The position numbers and the translations under genes were made by a program. The notes beneath the pieces were generated by a model, which was not told the DNA's origin, made no database searches, and worked only from the letters and a program-made list of their open reading frames with translations. From Thermoactinomyces sp. DSM 45891 (GTDB lineage: Bacteria; Bacillota; Bacilli; Thermoactinomycetales; Thermoactinomycetaceae), in assembly GCF_900119485.1 (NCBI RefSeq), contig NZ_FPJZ01000001.1, positions 223,099 to 287,098 on the forward strand: DNA of 64,000 bases, written 5' to 3'. This document shows, in pieces, positions 27,562 to 38,037 of this stretch (positions are counted from its first letter, which is position 1; every line of letters starts with the position of its first letter).

Positions 27562-28629
27562 TTAGGCTCGTTCTCGAATTAATAAATAAATAAAATAAGG
27601 GGCACCTAGAATCGAGATAAACACACCTGCTGGCACTTCCAATGGTAGAAAGAAAGTCCGTCCGATCGTATCGGCAAGCAACACGAGGAAACCACCGATT
27701 AAGGCCGAAATAGGCAAAAGGGCACCATAGTTCGAGCCAACTAATCTACGAGCGATATGTGGTGCCATAAGACCGATAAAACTAATTCCTCCACCATAAG
27801 CAACCGCTACTCCAGCTGTTAATGTACTTAAAATAAGTAGCCATAATCTTTGTTTCGAGACCTGACTACCTAAACCAACTGCGATCTCCTCCCCAAAGGC
27901 TTGAACGTTTAACTGACGAACGGAAAAGAAAGTACATAAAATGAGTAAAAGTGCGATCGGGACTAATGTCGATACCTGATCCCAATTTGTGCCGTATACC
28001 GAACCGGTAATCCACACATTTGCTTGGCTTGCGCGGTAAATGACACTTTTCACCATGAACAAAGTCGTGAGAGCTTTCATCAATGCCCATACACCAATCC
28101 CCATTAGTACAAGACGAACAGGTGATAAGCCATTTTTCCAAGCAAGACCATATAAAAGGAGGGCAGCAACGATAGCCCCACATATTGCAATCAATGGAAG
28201 CCAATGAATACTCACCAACAAAGCATTTGTCTTAGGATCGCTAAACATCCCTAAAAACATGACAACCGCCACACTCGCCCCACCCGTGATACCTAATAAA
28301 TCGGGAGAAGCAAGTGGATTTCGAACAATTCCCTGTAAAATAGAGCCTGAAATAGCGAGTAACATTCCGACTAAAATAGCTACAATCATTCGAGGTAGCC
28401 GAAACGATTCCACAACTAGCTTCGAAAATGCATTCGCATCCATACCGAATATGACTTTACCTACTTCAATCGGATTCACGTATACCTCTCCTGCTCCCGC
28501 AGTTAGGAAAAACGTTACTGTAAGAAGTGCTGAAAAAATCGTAATCATCCAAAATGAACGCTTTTCAAATAGAAGTGAGACTCGTTCTGCTTTCCCTCTA
28601 CGTATTATCAACCATCGTTTCGTTTTCAT
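27562..28629 (-). CDS. FecCD-family siderophore permease
   Basis: 355 residues with about ten membrane segments. Conserved FecCD stretches are RLPRMIVAILVGMLLAISGS, RNPLASPDLLGITGGAS and GGISFIGLMAPHIARRLVG. The start overlaps the previous permease by 4 bases (ATGA). It probably forms a heterodimeric channel with that protein. Confidence 0.94.
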   Translation of the reverse strand: MKTKRWLIIRRGKAERVSLLFEKRSFWMITIFSALLTVTFFLTAGAGEVYVNPIEVGKVIFGMDANAFSKLVVESFRLPRMIVAILVGMLLAISGSILQGIVRNPLASPDLLGITGGASVAVVMFLGMFSDPKTNALLVSIHWLPLIAICGAIVAALLLYGLAWKNGLSPVRLVLMGIGVWALMKALTTLFMVKSVIYRASQANVWITGSVYGTNWDQVSTLVPIALLLILCTFFSVRQLNVQAFGEEIAVGLGSQVSKQRLWLLILSTLTAGVAVAYGGGISFIGLMAPHIARRLVGSNYGALLPISALIGGFLVLLADTIGRTFFLPLEVPAGVFISILGAPYFIYLLIRERA

Positions 28630-29630
28630 GCCTTTCCTACTCCCCTACGTGCTACTGCTAAGAAAAATGGGATCCCGATCAATGCTGTCATCACACCCAC
28701 AGGCACCTCTTCTGGCATCATGACAAATCGAGCCGATATATCAGCCAGCACGAGGACAATCCCTCCGATCGTTATACTAAAAGGAACTAACCAACGATAA
28801 TCATGACCCACTAAGCCTTTGGCAATATGTGGAACCATCACTCCAATAAAGCTAATAGGGCCCGCTACCGATACAGCACTTCCTGCTAGAAGAACGATCG
28901 AAACGAGTCCAAGCAATTTTACTAGCCACGTTTTCTGCCCTAAACCCGTTGCCACATCTTCCCCCATTTGCAACACATTAATCGATTTTCCTAAGAAAAG
29001 AGCAATGAGAAACCCGACAGTCAAATAGGGAATTACCAGCTGTAATAACTCTAATTTTCGCCCTTCGATCGAACCAGCTAACCAAAACATTACCTGATCG
29101 AGTGCCGACTCATCTAACACTAGCAACCCTTGCGTCATAGAGGCGAATAGCATCGCCGTTGCTGCTCCCGCTAATGTGATTTTTAAGGGAGACAATCCAC
29201 CACTCCCCATAGAGCCCAACAAATAAACAGCAAGTGAGGTCACCGCAGAGCCAATTAATCCAATCCATAAAAACGCTTCCAGTGAAGTAACGGAGAACAG
29301 CATCATCGCAGCCACGATAAAAAAGCTAGCTCCTGCATTTACCCCAATAAAATCAGGGGAAGCCATCGGATTACGGGTAAGCGCTTGCATCAATGCACCT
29401 GCAACAGCTAACGCTCCTCCAATCGCGGCACCGATCAAAGCCCGCGGCAAGCGAACCTCAGTCACCACTAATTGATCAAAAACGCCAGTAGGATGTGAAA
29501 AAGCCTGAACCGCCGTTTGAATAGACGTATCTGTATAGCCCAGTAATACACTACCTAACATGCAAAGAATTAATAAAAAAGTAGAAGTGATTAGTGCAAG
29601 CCATTTCCCCTGGTGTGTATGAATCTTCAT
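28626..29630 (-). CDS. FecCD-family siderophore permease
   Basis: 334 residues with about ten membrane segments. Visible are LPRALIGAAIGGALAVAGAL, RNPMASPDFIGVNAGAS and GPISFIGVMVPHIAKGLVG. First gene of the minus-strand importer unit, reading away from the Fur boxes and divergent from the binding-protein gene. Confidence 0.94.
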   Translation of the reverse strand: MKIHTHQGKWLALITSTFLLILCMLGSVLLGYTDTSIQTAVQAFSHPTGVFDQLVVTEVRLPRALIGAAIGGALAVAGALMQALTRNPMASPDFIGVNAGASFFIVAAMMLFSVTSLEAFLWIGLIGSAVTSLAVYLLGSMGSGGLSPLKITLAGAATAMLFASMTQGLLVLDESALDQVMFWLAGSIEGRKLELLQLVIPYLTVGFLIALFLGKSINVLQMGEDVATGLGQKTWLVKLLGLVSIVLLAGSAVSVAGPISFIGVMVPHIAKGLVGHDYRWLVPFSITIGGIVLVLADISARFVMMPEEVPVGVMTALIGIPFFLAVARRGVGKA

Positions 29631-29676
29631 TTCTTACTACATACTCCCCTCAAGTAATTACAAAGTTGTTTTTTAA

Positions 29677-29758
29677 TAAGAATTATTTTCATTTTCTTTT
29701 GTTGACAGCTGCACTAAATATTGATTATGATTCTCATTGTAATTGAAAATCATTTTCA
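29677..29758. promoter_or_regulatory. Fur boxes in the divergent siderophore promoter region
   Basis: Three 7-1-7 type sites resemble TGATAATNATTATCA: TAAGAATTATTTTCA (29677-29691), TGATTATGATTCTCA (29722-29736) and TGAAAATCATTTTCA (29744-29758, a perfect palindrome of its arms). They lie between the permease gene and the binding-protein gene and should give iron control to both sides. The fur gene itself is at 36.6-37.1 kb. Confidence 0.8.
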
Positions 29759-29782
29759 AATCAACGGAGGTAATCATACAAT

Positions 29783-30748
29783 ATGTTTTCACGATTTATA
29801 AAGAGTCGCTCTCTTTTCATCTTAGCGAGCTTACTTTTCATCGCATCTGCTCTTACCGCTTGCGGCAGTAAATCCACGACTGAATCTGGAAAATCAGACA
29901 GTCCCGCTACTACCATTGAACATGCAATGGGCAAAACAGAAATCAAAGGCACACCTAAAAGAGTTGTGATTCTTACTAACGAAGGAACAGAAGCCCTACT
30001 CGCTTTGGGAGTAAAGCCAGTTGGAGCTGTACAATCCTTTACCGGTAAGCCTTGGTACGATCATATTAAGGATCAGATGGAAGGCGTAAAAGTTGTTGGT
30101 TTAGAAAGTGAACCAAGTCTTGAAACGATCGCTTCTTTAAAACCAGATTTAATTATCGGAAACAAAATGCGCCAAGAAAAAATATACGAACAACTAAAAG
30201 CAATTGCACCAACCGTTTTCTCCGAATCACTTCGAGGTGACTGGAAGGAGAACTTCAAATTTTATGCAAAGGTATTAAACAAAGAATCAGAGGGCCAAAA
30301 AACTCTGACTCAATATGATGAAAAAATCTCCCAATTAAAAGGGAAGCTGGGGGACAAGTTAAAAAATAAAGTTTCCATGGTTCGTTTCGTAACAGGTGAC
30401 GTTCGGATCTATCACCTAGATTCTTTCTCTGGAGTTATTCTAAAAGATCTCGGGTTTGCACGTCCTGAATCCCAAAATAAAAATGACTTAGCTGAACGCG
30501 GAGTAGGAAAAGAGCGCATCCCAGCTATGGATGGCGACTATCTCTTCTATTTCACTTATGAAACAGGCGATAACAAAGCAACCGATCTCGAAAATGAATG
30601 GCTAAAAGACCCACTCTTCCAAGGACTAAATGCAGTAAAAAACAAAAAAGCATTCAAAGTACGTGACACAATCTGGAACACCGCTGGTGGCGTTCTAGCT
30701 GCAAATCTCATGCTTGACGACGTTGCAAAATTTTTTGAAGTAAAATAA
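29783..30748 (+). CDS. Iron-siderophore substrate-binding lipoprotein
   Basis: 321 residues. The signal peptide ends in the lipobox LTAC (mature Cys near residue 27). A periplasmic-binding-protein TroA/FepB fold follows: TPKRVVILTNEGTEALLALG and LETIASLKPDLIIGNKM are typical of YfiY/FecB-type proteins. It captures a ferric siderophore at the membrane surface for the FecCD permeases. A GGAGG site is 12 bases upstream. The siderophore type is unknown. Confidence 0.92.
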   Translation: MFSRFIKSRSLFILASLLFIASALTACGSKSTTESGKSDSPATTIEHAMGKTEIKGTPKRVVILTNEGTEALLALGVKPVGAVQSFTGKPWYDHIKDQMEGVKVVGLESEPSLETIASLKPDLIIGNKMRQEKIYEQLKAIAPTVFSESLRGDWKENFKFYAKVLNKESEGQKTLTQYDEKISQLKGKLGDKLKNKVSMVRFVTGDVRIYHLDSFSGVILKDLGFARPESQNKNDLAERGVGKERIPAMDGDYLFYFTYETGDNKATDLENEWLKDPLFQGLNAVKNKKAFKVRDTIWNTAGGVLAANLMLDDVAKFFEVK

Positions 30749-30774
30749 GAACTGAGAGTTCTATTTCCTTATGA

Positions 30775-30821
30775 GAAAAAAGCCAGTCCCTCTCGCTAGT
30801 TAGCGATTGGGACTGGCTTTT
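30775..30821. terminator. Bidirectional terminator between the binding protein and pdp
   Basis: Perfect 10-bp arms AGCCAGTCCC (30781-30790) and GGGACTGGCT (30809-30818), flanked by an A run on the left and a T run on the right. It serves both convergent genes. Confidence 0.85.
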
Positions 30822-30828
30822 CTTATAT

Positions 30829-32154
30829 CTATACTTTTTGTACACCATCTTCTGTCACAATACAATGTACCAATGGTGGTGATTGCACTTGCCCAGAACC
30901 GATCTGGATCGCTTGGCGCAGACGAGATTTCACCTCATCAAGGTTATCTTTTGCGTTCACATAAAGGGTGGCTACGGCTTCCTTATCAGAAACCGGGTCG
31001 CCCACTTTCTTATGAAGCACTATCCCTACTGCATAATCGATCACATCATCTTTGGTTTCACGACCAGCACCTAATCTCATCGCACACAGTCCCACCTCTT
31101 CAGCGAGAATACGTTGTACAAATCCAGATTGATCCGCTAGGAATTCGATTTTCTCTGCTGGCTGTGGAAGAAATTCTGGATGATCCACGATCTCTGCATT
31201 TCCATGTTGTCCTTTAATAAACTCACGGAATTTCGCAAGGGCACTTCCGTCCTTCACAACGCCTTCTAGCAAGCCGCGTGCTTCTTCGGTTGTCTTCGCA
31301 CGACCGGCAAGGATTAGCATTTGAGAACCGAGGACAAGTCCTAACTCGTGAAGATCTTCTGGGCCCTCTCCTTTAAGAGTAGCGATGGCTTCTTCTACCT
31401 CAACGGCATTTCCGATCGCATAACCGAGTGGTTGGCTCATATCACTAATGACAGCGATTGTTTTTCGGCCTACTTGCTTCCCGATTGCCACCATCGCTTT
31501 TGCCAATCTAATCGCATCCGCTTCTTCTTTCATAAAAGCTCCATCACCTGTTTTTACATCAAGAACGATAGCGTCTGCACCAGATGCTATCTTTTTACTC
31601 ATAATAGAGCTGGCAATCAAGGGAATGGAGTCAACCGTTCCTGTTACATCGCGAAGAGCATAAAGCTTCTTATCCGCAGGTGTTAAATTTGCTGTTTGGC
31701 CAACTACAGCTACACCACTACTATTCACTAATTGAATAAACTCTTCAATGTCTAGCTCTGTAGAAAAGCCTTCAATCGCATCTAGCTTATCGATCGTTCC
31801 ACCTGTATGTCCAAGCCCCCGTCCTGAGAGCTTTGCTACTGGAACACCTGTAGCTGCCACAAGTGGAACGAGAGTTAAAGTAGTGGTATCTCCTACTCCA
31901 CCTGTACTATGTTTATCTACTTTTATTCCATTAATCTTAGAAAGATCAACCTGTTCGCCAGACTCGACCATAGCCATAGTAAGATCTGCCGTTTCCCGGT
32001 CTGTCATTCCTTTGAAAAAAACTGCCATGGTAAACGAAGACATCTGATAATCTGGAACATCCCCTGTAGAATAACCTTCTACAAGAAAACGAATTTCTTC
32101 CGTTGATAGTTCATGTCCGTCCCGCTTCTTACGAATGATTGAAACTGTGTCCAT
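30829..32154 (-). CDS. pdp: Pyrimidine-nucleoside phosphorylase
   Basis: 441 residues of the DeoA/Pdp family. [19 protein letters not shown] is the phosphate-binding motif, and [20 protein letters not shown] a further signature. It splits uridine, deoxyuridine and thymidine with phosphate. Last gene of deoB-punA-punA-pdp, 4 bases after the second phosphorylase. Confidence 0.95.
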   Translation of the reverse strand: MDTVSIIRKKRDGHELSTEEIRFLVEGYSTGDVPDYQMSSFTMAVFFKGMTDRETADLTMAMVESGEQVDLSKINGIKVDKHSTGGVGDTTTLTLVPLVAATGVPVAKLSGRGLGHTGGTIDKLDAIEGFSTELDIEEFIQLVNSSGVAVVGQTANLTPADKKLYALRDVTGTVDSIPLIASSIMSKKIASGADAIVLDVKTGDGAFMKEEADAIRLAKAMVAIGKQVGRKTIAVISDMSQPLGYAIGNAVEVEEAIATLKGEGPEDLHELGLVLGSQMLILAGRAKTTEEARGLLEGVVKDGSALAKFREFIKGQHGNAEIVDHPEFLPQPAEKIEFLADQSGFVQRILAEEVGLCAMRLGAGRETKDDVIDYAVGIVLHKKVGDPVSDKEAVATLYVNAKDNLDEVKSRLRQAIQIGSGQVQSPPLVHCIVTEDGVQKV

Positions 32155-32158
32155 CCAC

Positions 32159-32980
32159 TTACACCTCTTTTAGAATACCCTGAACCAAATTCATGAAGAT
32201 TGGCTTGGTACGATTTGCTACTTCTACTACTTGTTCATGAGTAAGCGGTTCAAGTGATTCCCCTATCGCCATGTCCGTTATACAAGTAATCCCTAGAACC
32301 TTCATCCCTGCATGACGAGCGACTATTACCTCTGGCACAGTGGACATACCGATCGCATCTCCACCCATATTACGCAACATGATTAGCTCAGCTGGTGTCA
32401 TATAAGTTGGACCGCTAATACCGGCATACACACCTTGTTGAACAGTAACTCCTAGATCAGCCGCTACACGCTTCGCTACCTGCACCAATTCCGGTGTATA
32501 AGCAGTCGACATATCTGGAAAGCGAGGACCTAGCTCCGCGAAATTAGGGCCAATTAACGGATTGGAACCAGTCATATTAATGTGATCGGTGATAATCATG
32601 AGATCCCCTGCATGGAAATCTGCGTTCATCCCACCTGCTGCGTTGGTTACAAGCACTGTTTCAACTCCGAGTGCTTTCATCACACGCACAGGAAACGTTA
32701 CATCTTGTTGGCTATAACCTTCATAGAAATGAAAACGACCTTGCATCGCAATGACTTGCTTCCCTGCTAATGTCCCTAACACCAACTGTCCCGCATGACC
32801 TTCCACTGTGGATACAGGAAAATGAGGCACTTCGTCATATTTGATTATAACTTTATTTTCTACCTTATCTGCAAGATCACCTAAGCCTGAACCGAGGATC
32901 AATCCAAATGGATAGGTTTGATTTGTTTTACTTGAAATATATTCTTTCGCCTCTTGGATACGTTGGATCATATTCATCAT
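32159..32980 (-). CDS. Trimeric purine nucleoside phosphorylase paralogue with altered base-recognition residues
   Basis: 273 residues, clearly of the PNP/MTAP trimeric family ([48 protein letters not shown]). Compared with its neighbour, the residue matching human Glu201 is Met194 (GPTYMTPAE) and the one matching human Asn243 is Asp236 (CITDMAIG). Those two residues contact the purine ring in ordinary enzymes, so specificity is probably changed, for example toward 6-amino purines. Two nearby ATGs (32980, 32977) share an upstream GAGGTG site. It lies in tandem with the ordinary enzyme. Confidence 0.9.
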   Translation of the reverse strand: MMNMIQRIQEAKEYISSKTNQTYPFGLILGSGLGDLADKVENKVIIKYDEVPHFPVSTVEGHAGQLVLGTLAGKQVIAMQGRFHFYEGYSQQDVTFPVRVMKALGVETVLVTNAAGGMNADFHAGDLMIITDHINMTGSNPLIGPNFAELGPRFPDMSTAYTPELVQVAKRVAADLGVTVQQGVYAGISGPTYMTPAELIMLRNMGGDAIGMSTVPEVIVARHAGMKVLGITCITDMAIGESLEPLTHEQVVEVANRTKPIFMNLVQGILKEV

Positions 32981-33002
32981 TGCACCTCAAAATGTAAGAT
33001 TT

Positions 33003-33824
33003 TTAGATGTTGCGCAAGATCCCTTTTACCAGATTAATAAACTGAGATCTTACTAGCTCTGTTGTCTCCATAACCTCATCATGGGAGAGCGGTTGCTCTA
33101 AGATTCCTGCTGCCATGTTGCTAATGCACGAGATGCCTAAGCAACGAATCCCAGCGTGACGAGCGACAATTACCTCAGGCACGGTTGACATTCCAATCGC
33201 ATCCCCACCTAGATAACGACACATACGAATCTCTGCTGGTGTTTCATAAGTCGGGCCAAGAAGTCCGATATATACACCTTCTTGGAACTTCACACCCTGC
33301 TCTGTTGCCACCTTGCGAGCCACCTCGCGTAACTCTGGATCATATGCAGTCGACATATCCGGGAAACGCACTCCTTGTTCTGGATCATTAGGGCCGATCA
33401 AGGGATTTTGGAACGTCATATTAATATGATCTTTAATTAGCATAAGGTCACCTGGCTCGTAAGAAGTATTTACTCCACCAGCCGCATTGGTTACGATGAT
33501 CTTTTCAATCCCAAGCTCTTTCATCACACGAATCGGGAAGGTTACGGACGTTAACGGATGCCCTTCATATAGATGAAAACGACCTGCCATGACTAATACT
33601 GGCTGATCTTCTAGCGTACCTACTACTAGTTCTCCAGCATGCCCCTCAACAGTAGATTGTGGAAAGTGAGGGATATCATTGTAAGAAAGTTTTACAGGAT
33701 TTTCTACTTCTCCAGCAAGCACTCCCAAACCTGATCCTAAAATAAGTCCAATTTTCGGTTGAACTTGGATTTTGGCTTGAATCCACTCCGTTGCTTCTCG
33801 GATATTTAATTGATTTTGACTCAC
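33003..33824 (-). CDS. punA: Purine nucleoside phosphorylase
   Basis: 273 residues. [16 protein letters not shown] binds phosphate, and [16 protein letters not shown] and [15 protein letters not shown] are family signatures. Base-recognition residues are canonical: Glu194 in GPTYETPAE and Asn236 in CISNMAAG, as in inosine/guanosine phosphorylases. It follows deoB after 32 bases, as punA follows drm in B. subtilis. Confidence 0.95.
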   Translation of the reverse strand: MSQNQLNIREATEWIQAKIQVQPKIGLILGSGLGVLAGEVENPVKLSYNDIPHFPQSTVEGHAGELVVGTLEDQPVLVMAGRFHLYEGHPLTSVTFPIRVMKELGIEKIIVTNAAGGVNTSYEPGDLMLIKDHINMTFQNPLIGPNDPEQGVRFPDMSTAYDPELREVARKVATEQGVKFQEGVYIGLLGPTYETPAEIRMCRYLGGDAIGMSTVPEVIVARHAGIRCLGISCISNMAAGILEQPLSHDEVMETTELVRSQFINLVKGILRNI

Positions 33825-33856
33825 GTCAGCACCGCCTATCTCAGAATATCATTCAT

Positions 33857-35032
33857 TTAAGGTAATTCTTTTAAAAAACTAGTTCCATAAGGTGAGGTTA
33901 CTCCAAAGTTCTCAGCGATGGAAGCACCAATATCTGCAAACGTTTCCCGAACCCCTAAATTTGTACCTTCTGTCATGGATGGACTGTATACGATAAGTGG
34001 CGTATATTCACGAGTATGATCGGTTCCGTGGAAGGTTGGATCGTTTCCATGGTCAGCTGTGATAATCAGAAGATCATCTTCGCGCAGATTTGCGAGAATC
34101 TCAGGCAAACGAGTATCAAACTCTTCTAGCGCCTGGCCATATCCATCCGGATCACGACGATGTCCAAATTTAGCATCAAAATCGACGAGATTGGCAAACG
34201 CGAGGCCGTGGAACTCCTGTTTCGCCACTGCTAGCACTTGATCGATCCCATCCATATTGTCTTTCGTATGGATCGAGCGAACAATCCCTTCTCCAGCATA
34301 GATATCGGAGATTTTACCAATCGAAATCACTTCTTTACCAGCCTCTTGCAAATGATTCAAAACAGTCTTAATAGGTGGTTTCACAGAATAATCGCGGCGA
34401 TTAGAAGTACGTGAAAAACTTCCTGGGCTTCCGACAAATGGACGAGCAATCACTCGTACTACAGAATACCTCTCATCTAATGTTAACTCTCTCGCTACTT
34501 CACAAATTTTATATAGCTCTTCTAATGGCACGACTTCTTCGTGCGCTGCAATCTGGAATACACTATCCGCAGAAGTGTAAACAATAACAGCACCTGTCTT
34601 CATGTGCTCTTCACCAAACTCATCTAACACTTCTGTACCCGAGGCAGGTTTGTTACACAAAACTTTACGACCAATCCTTTGTTCAAATTCCTGAATCAGC
34701 TCACTCGGAAAGCCATCTGGATATGTTTTAAATGGGGACTCTGTGATAATACCCATAAACTCCCAATGCCCGGTGGTGGTATCCTTACCACGTGAAACTT
34801 CTTTCATCCGAGCATAGGCAGCTTGTGGGACATCAGCAGGTAAGATACCTTCTACTGCTTCAATATTTCCAAGCCCTAACTTCGACATATTGGGCATAGC
34901 TAATCCATTTACATGTTGTGCTATATGACCTAATGTATGAGCGCCGACATCATTATATAAATTGGCATCTGGTAATTCGCCAATTCCTACACTATCCAAG
35001 ACAACGAGGAAGACACGATTGTATTTTCTCAT
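33857..35032 (-). CDS. deoB: Phosphopentomutase
   Basis: 391 residues of the alkaline-phosphatase-like fold. [17 protein letters not shown] carries a metal Asp; [20 protein letters not shown] carries further metal ligands. It converts (deoxy)ribose 1-phosphate made by the phosphorylases to the 5-phosphate. ATG at 35032 follows AGGGGGATT; an in-frame start at 35074 would fall in the upstream terminator. Confidence 0.95.
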   Translation of the reverse strand: MRKYNRVFLVVLDSVGIGELPDANLYNDVGAHTLGHIAQHVNGLAMPNMSKLGLGNIEAVEGILPADVPQAAYARMKEVSRGKDTTTGHWEFMGIITESPFKTYPDGFPSELIQEFEQRIGRKVLCNKPASGTEVLDEFGEEHMKTGAVIVYTSADSVFQIAAHEEVVPLEELYKICEVARELTLDERYSVVRVIARPFVGSPGSFSRTSNRRDYSVKPPIKTVLNHLQEAGKEVISIGKISDIYAGEGIVRSIHTKDNMDGIDQVLAVAKQEFHGLAFANLVDFDAKFGHRRDPDGYGQALEEFDTRLPEILANLREDDLLIITADHGNDPTFHGTDHTREYTPLIVYSPSMTEGTNLGVRETFADIGASIAENFGVTSPYGTSFLKELP

Positions 35033-35059
35033 GTCTAATCCCCCTCTCATATGTTGTTG

Positions 35060-35090
35060 ATAAAAAAGAATCATCCTATTTTGTTAGGAT
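35060..35090 (-). terminator. Weak terminator after the YqzK-like gene
   Basis: CATCCTA/TAGGATG arms (35072-35091) with a 6-base loop, then TTCTTTTTTA on the minus strand. Only a 7-bp stem, so possibly partial. Confidence 0.55.
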
Positions 35091-35115
35091 GTTTGCATGG
35101 ACAATCTTACTATTC

Positions 35116-35361
35116 TTATTCCCCAATCTCATAAAACCATAACAGGCGCTCTTTGACTAGCTCAGAGAAGGTCGCTTGTGATGTTTGTCTACCATAGTCT
35201 GAAAATACCTTTACCGCATCACCGATTGGTTCTTTATAGATCGAATTTGGCTCAAATATCTCGGTAAAAAAGCTCATCACTTGATAGAGAAGAAGGGTGA
35301 ATAAGACAAATAATAGTAAAAACGTAAACCACTGCCTGATCCGTCTGGTGGATATAATCAT
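35116..35361 (-). CDS. yqzK: Small membrane protein, YqzK/DUF4227-like
   Basis: 81 residues from ATG at 35361: a membrane segment (WFTFLLLFVLFTLLLYQVMS), then an extracytoplasmic tail. B. subtilis has yqzK, of similar size and form, between fur and the xerD-drm genes, and the position here is equivalent, though xerD is absent. A longer frame to 35436 would overlap ald. Assignment rests on size, topology and synteny. Function unknown. Confidence 0.7.
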   Translation of the reverse strand: MIISTRRIRQWFTFLLLFVLFTLLLYQVMSFFTEIFEPNSIYKEPIGDAVKVFSDYGRQTSQATFSELVKERLLWFYEIGE

Positions 35362-35419
35362 AAATAACTCGTCCCCCACCCATTTTTTATCAATGTATGG
35401 GTAGGGGAACTGATTTATT

Positions 35420-36535
35420 CTATAAAACTTCTTCAAGAGGTGTGTAAGTCAAGTTCAAGCTCTCTGCAACTGCTTGATATGTACACTTCCCTCGAATTGT
35501 GTTTACGCCCAGTGCGAGTGGTTTACTCTCCGCTAAAGCTCGTCCTACTCCTTTATTGGCGATCTGAAGCCCATAAGGGATTGTTACATTGGTTAACGCG
35601 AGAGTTGACGTACGGGGAACCGCACCCGGCATGTTAGCCACTGAGTAATGAACCACTCCATGTTTTACATAAGTTGGTTCACTATGTGTAGTTACACGGT
35701 CAATCGTTTCAATGGAACCACCTTGGTCAATAGCAACATCTACGATAACAGAACCTGGCTGCATTTGTTTTACCATCTCTTCGGTCACCAAACGAGGAGC
35801 ACGACGACCTGGGATGAGTACTGCACCGATAAGTAGATCTGCTTTCTTAACTGCTTCTGCTAGGTTATACGAGTTTGACATCACAGTTCGTAATTTCCCA
35901 TCAAATTGGTCATCTAGTTGACGGAGACGGTCTGGATTCACATCGAGAATCGTTACATTTGCACCGAGACCCACGGCCATCTTAGCTGCATTAGTACCCA
36001 CGATTCCTCCGCCTACAATTACTACTTCACCAGGGAGAACTCCTGGTACACCACCTAATAGCACTCCCTTTCCACCATGTGGCTTTTCTAAGAAAGAAGC
36101 ACCTATTTGTACAGACATACGACCTGCTACTTCACTCATTGGAGTTAATAAAGGAAGAGATCTATTATCTAATTGAATAGTTTCATAAGCAATTGCCGTT
36201 ACTTTCTTCTCCATGAGTGCCGCTGTTAACTCTGGCTCAGGAGCAAGGTGTAGATATGTAAATAAAACTAACCCTTCACGGAAATAGCCATATTCCGTTG
36301 GCTGAGGTTCTTTTACTTTCAAAATCATATCAGAGTTTTCCCAAACTACTTCCGCACTGTCCACAATTTGAGCACCATGGGAAGCATAAGCCTCGTCAGT
36401 GAAACCGCTTCCAATTCCTGCATTTTTCTCTACCATAACCGAGTGACCTGCTGTGATAAACGCATCTACTCCACCAGGGGTAATTGCAACCCGGTTCTCG
36501 TTATTCTTAATTTCTCTAGGAATCCCTATTCTCAT
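35420..36535 (-). CDS. ald: Alanine dehydrogenase
   Basis: 371 residues. [20 protein letters not shown] at the N-terminus and the Rossmann motif [20 protein letters not shown] identify it. It oxidises L-alanine to pyruvate and ammonia with NAD, and matters in sporulation in B. subtilis. ATG at 36535 follows AAGGAGG by 8 bases; a TTG one codon upstream is possible. Confidence 0.95.
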   Translation of the reverse strand: MRIGIPREIKNNENRVAITPGGVDAFITAGHSVMVEKNAGIGSGFTDEAYASHGAQIVDSAEVVWENSDMILKVKEPQPTEYGYFREGLVLFTYLHLAPEPELTAALMEKKVTAIAYETIQLDNRSLPLLTPMSEVAGRMSVQIGASFLEKPHGGKGVLLGGVPGVLPGEVVIVGGGIVGTNAAKMAVGLGANVTILDVNPDRLRQLDDQFDGKLRTVMSNSYNLAEAVKKADLLIGAVLIPGRRAPRLVTEEMVKQMQPGSVIVDVAIDQGGSIETIDRVTTHSEPTYVKHGVVHYSVANMPGAVPRTSTLALTNVTIPYGLQIANKGVGRALAESKPLALGVNTIRGKCTYQAVAESLNLTYTPLEEVL

Positions 36536-36601
36536 CAATGAACCTCCTTCAGCATCAAACCTATCTTAACACTTTCTAATTGTACTTAAAACCTAAAAAT
36601 C

Positions 36602-36638
36602 ACCAAAAAGAAGTGAGAGCCATTATATAGCATCTCAC
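36602..36638 (-). terminator. Terminator overlapping the end of fur
   Basis: GTGAGA (36613-36618) and TCTCAC (36633-36638) arms with additional pairs, then TTCTTTTTGG on the minus strand. The 3' arm region includes the fur stop codon. Confidence 0.6.
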
Positions 36639-37120
36639 GTTACTTTCGAGCCTATTAATTTTTTTGGATCAATTACCTGCCCCTTACAACGATAACAAAT
36701 TCCGTGGAATGTCAAACGATGGTCCATAATGTGAAAATGGAACTCTCGCTCCACCTGCTGTTCAATAGGTCCTAGTAAATCCTCCATAATTTCATCGACA
36801 GAGCCACAATTTAAACACATTAAGTGATGATGGTGATGTTCAGCCCCCTCAGCACGAAACTCATATCGGGTTACACCATCACCAAAATTCAGCTTATGAA
36901 TGATGTGAAGATCGCTAAGTAGTTCCAACGTACGATAAACTGTCGCAAGCCCAATCTCAGGTGCTTTGTCCTTCACCAACAGGTAAACATCCTCTGCGCT
37001 CAAATGGTCGTCTTCATTTTCAAGTAAAACACGCACAGTGGCTTCCCGTTGGGGGGTTAGTTTATAATTGTGGGCGGATAATTGCTGTTTAATTTGATTT
37101 ACTCGTTTTTCCACATCCAC
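36635..37120 (-). CDS. fur: Ferric uptake regulator Fur
   Basis: 161 residues. The winged helix has LTPQREATVRVLLENEDDHL and GLATVYRTLELLSD. Metal sites are EHHHHHLMCLNCG and a second CxxC (ICYRCKG). The order ald-fur-spoIIM resembles the B. subtilis fur-spoIIM neighbourhood and supports Fur rather than Zur or PerR. It probably represses the siderophore genes at 26-31 kb. Confidence 0.9.
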   Translation of the reverse strand: MDVEKRVNQIKQQLSAHNYKLTPQREATVRVLLENEDDHLSAEDVYLLVKDKAPEIGLATVYRTLELLSDLHIIHKLNFGDGVTRYEFRAEGAEHHHHHLMCLNCGSVDEIMEDLLGPIEQQVEREFHFHIMDHRLTFHGICYRCKGQVIDPKKLIGSKVT

Positions 37121-37205
37121 ACCCCCCTCAATCTACTCAACATTATATGAGAGATATACAGGAAAAGTCAAACCAACTAAAAGAGATTATCAGGTAATAA
37201 TTACT

Positions 37206-37874
37206 TTAAACTGAAGGAAGATGTGGCAACATAGAAGCGATTTCAGGTAGAGACCCTCTCATGATCATCGGAGAAAGGTACGCCTCAACGAGAGAAGAAA
37301 TCATCATGAGGCAAGCCATCATCACAACCACTCCGCAATAGGAAACAAATTTGGGGTATAGCGAGCCACGATGCGCAATAATATGGTTTTTTACTAAGTC
37401 TACGGAGAAATAAACTCCTGCCACAGAGACGATCATCATAGCAGGAATGACAAACAGATTTGTAGGAACAATGGAAACAAAGGCAAACCATAATCCGGTC
37501 CATGAAAACTGTTGAACAAGAAAGCCAACTGTAAAGCCGATCACCATTCCTTTGAAGAACAAAAAGAGGCATAAAATCGGAATCCCGATAACAGATAAAC
37601 CTAATAACCACATCAGACCAATCGTTTTCAAATGCTCTCCGATCGAATGCTGAAGGGCAATTTCGGAATCAGCAATACTCCCTCTCCCTAACTCTTTAAA
37701 AAAGTGTCCCAAATAACTAGATAGCCCCGTACGCTGCGTGGCAGTCAACATGTTCACAATCACCGCTCCAAACACAACACCTGTTAAAAATAAGACTACT
37801 ACAAAAATATAGAGCGATTTCTGACTTTGTACATGGGCTTGAATCGCTTGACTCCAGTAATGTTTTCTTCTCAT
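37206..37874 (-). CDS. spoIIM: Stage II sporulation protein M
   Basis: 222 residues with about five membrane segments. Conserved are FLTGVVFGAVIVNMLTATQR at the N-terminus and FFKGMVIGFTVGFLVQQFSW. SpoIIM forms with SpoIID and SpoIIP the peptidoglycan-degrading machine of engulfment. Lies beside fur as in B. subtilis. Confidence 0.93.
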   Translation of the reverse strand: MRRKHYWSQAIQAHVQSQKSLYIFVVVLFLTGVVFGAVIVNMLTATQRTGLSSYLGHFFKELGRGSIADSEIALQHSIGEHLKTIGLMWLLGLSVIGIPILCLFLFFKGMVIGFTVGFLVQQFSWTGLWFAFVSIVPTNLFVIPAMMIVSVAGVYFSVDLVKNHIIAHRGSLYPKFVSYCGVVVMMACLMMISSLVEAYLSPMIMRGSLPEIASMLPHLPSV

Positions 37875-37967
37875 TCATCCGTCCTCCTCATTCTCTCAAA
37901 ACAATTCTATGAGAGAGATAAGAGAGATATGATCAATTTACTAGATTCAATCTGGACATGATTAGCC

Positions 37968-38006
37968 GAATTAAGAAGAACAAATGCGAATTATTGCATT
38001 TGTTCT
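37968..38006 (-). terminator. Terminator after the unknown membrane protein gene
   Basis: Perfect 11-bp arms AGAACAAATGC (37977-37987) and GCATTTGTTCT (37996-38006), then TCTTCTTAATT on the minus strand. Confidence 0.75.
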
Positions 38007-38037
38007 TCTTATGAAAACCGGACTAATATTCTGTTTG

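Noticed and set aside
33857..35074. deoB start at 35074
   Set aside because: It would place the start region in a terminator hairpin; ATG at 35032 has a good ribosome site and the usual DeoB N-terminus.
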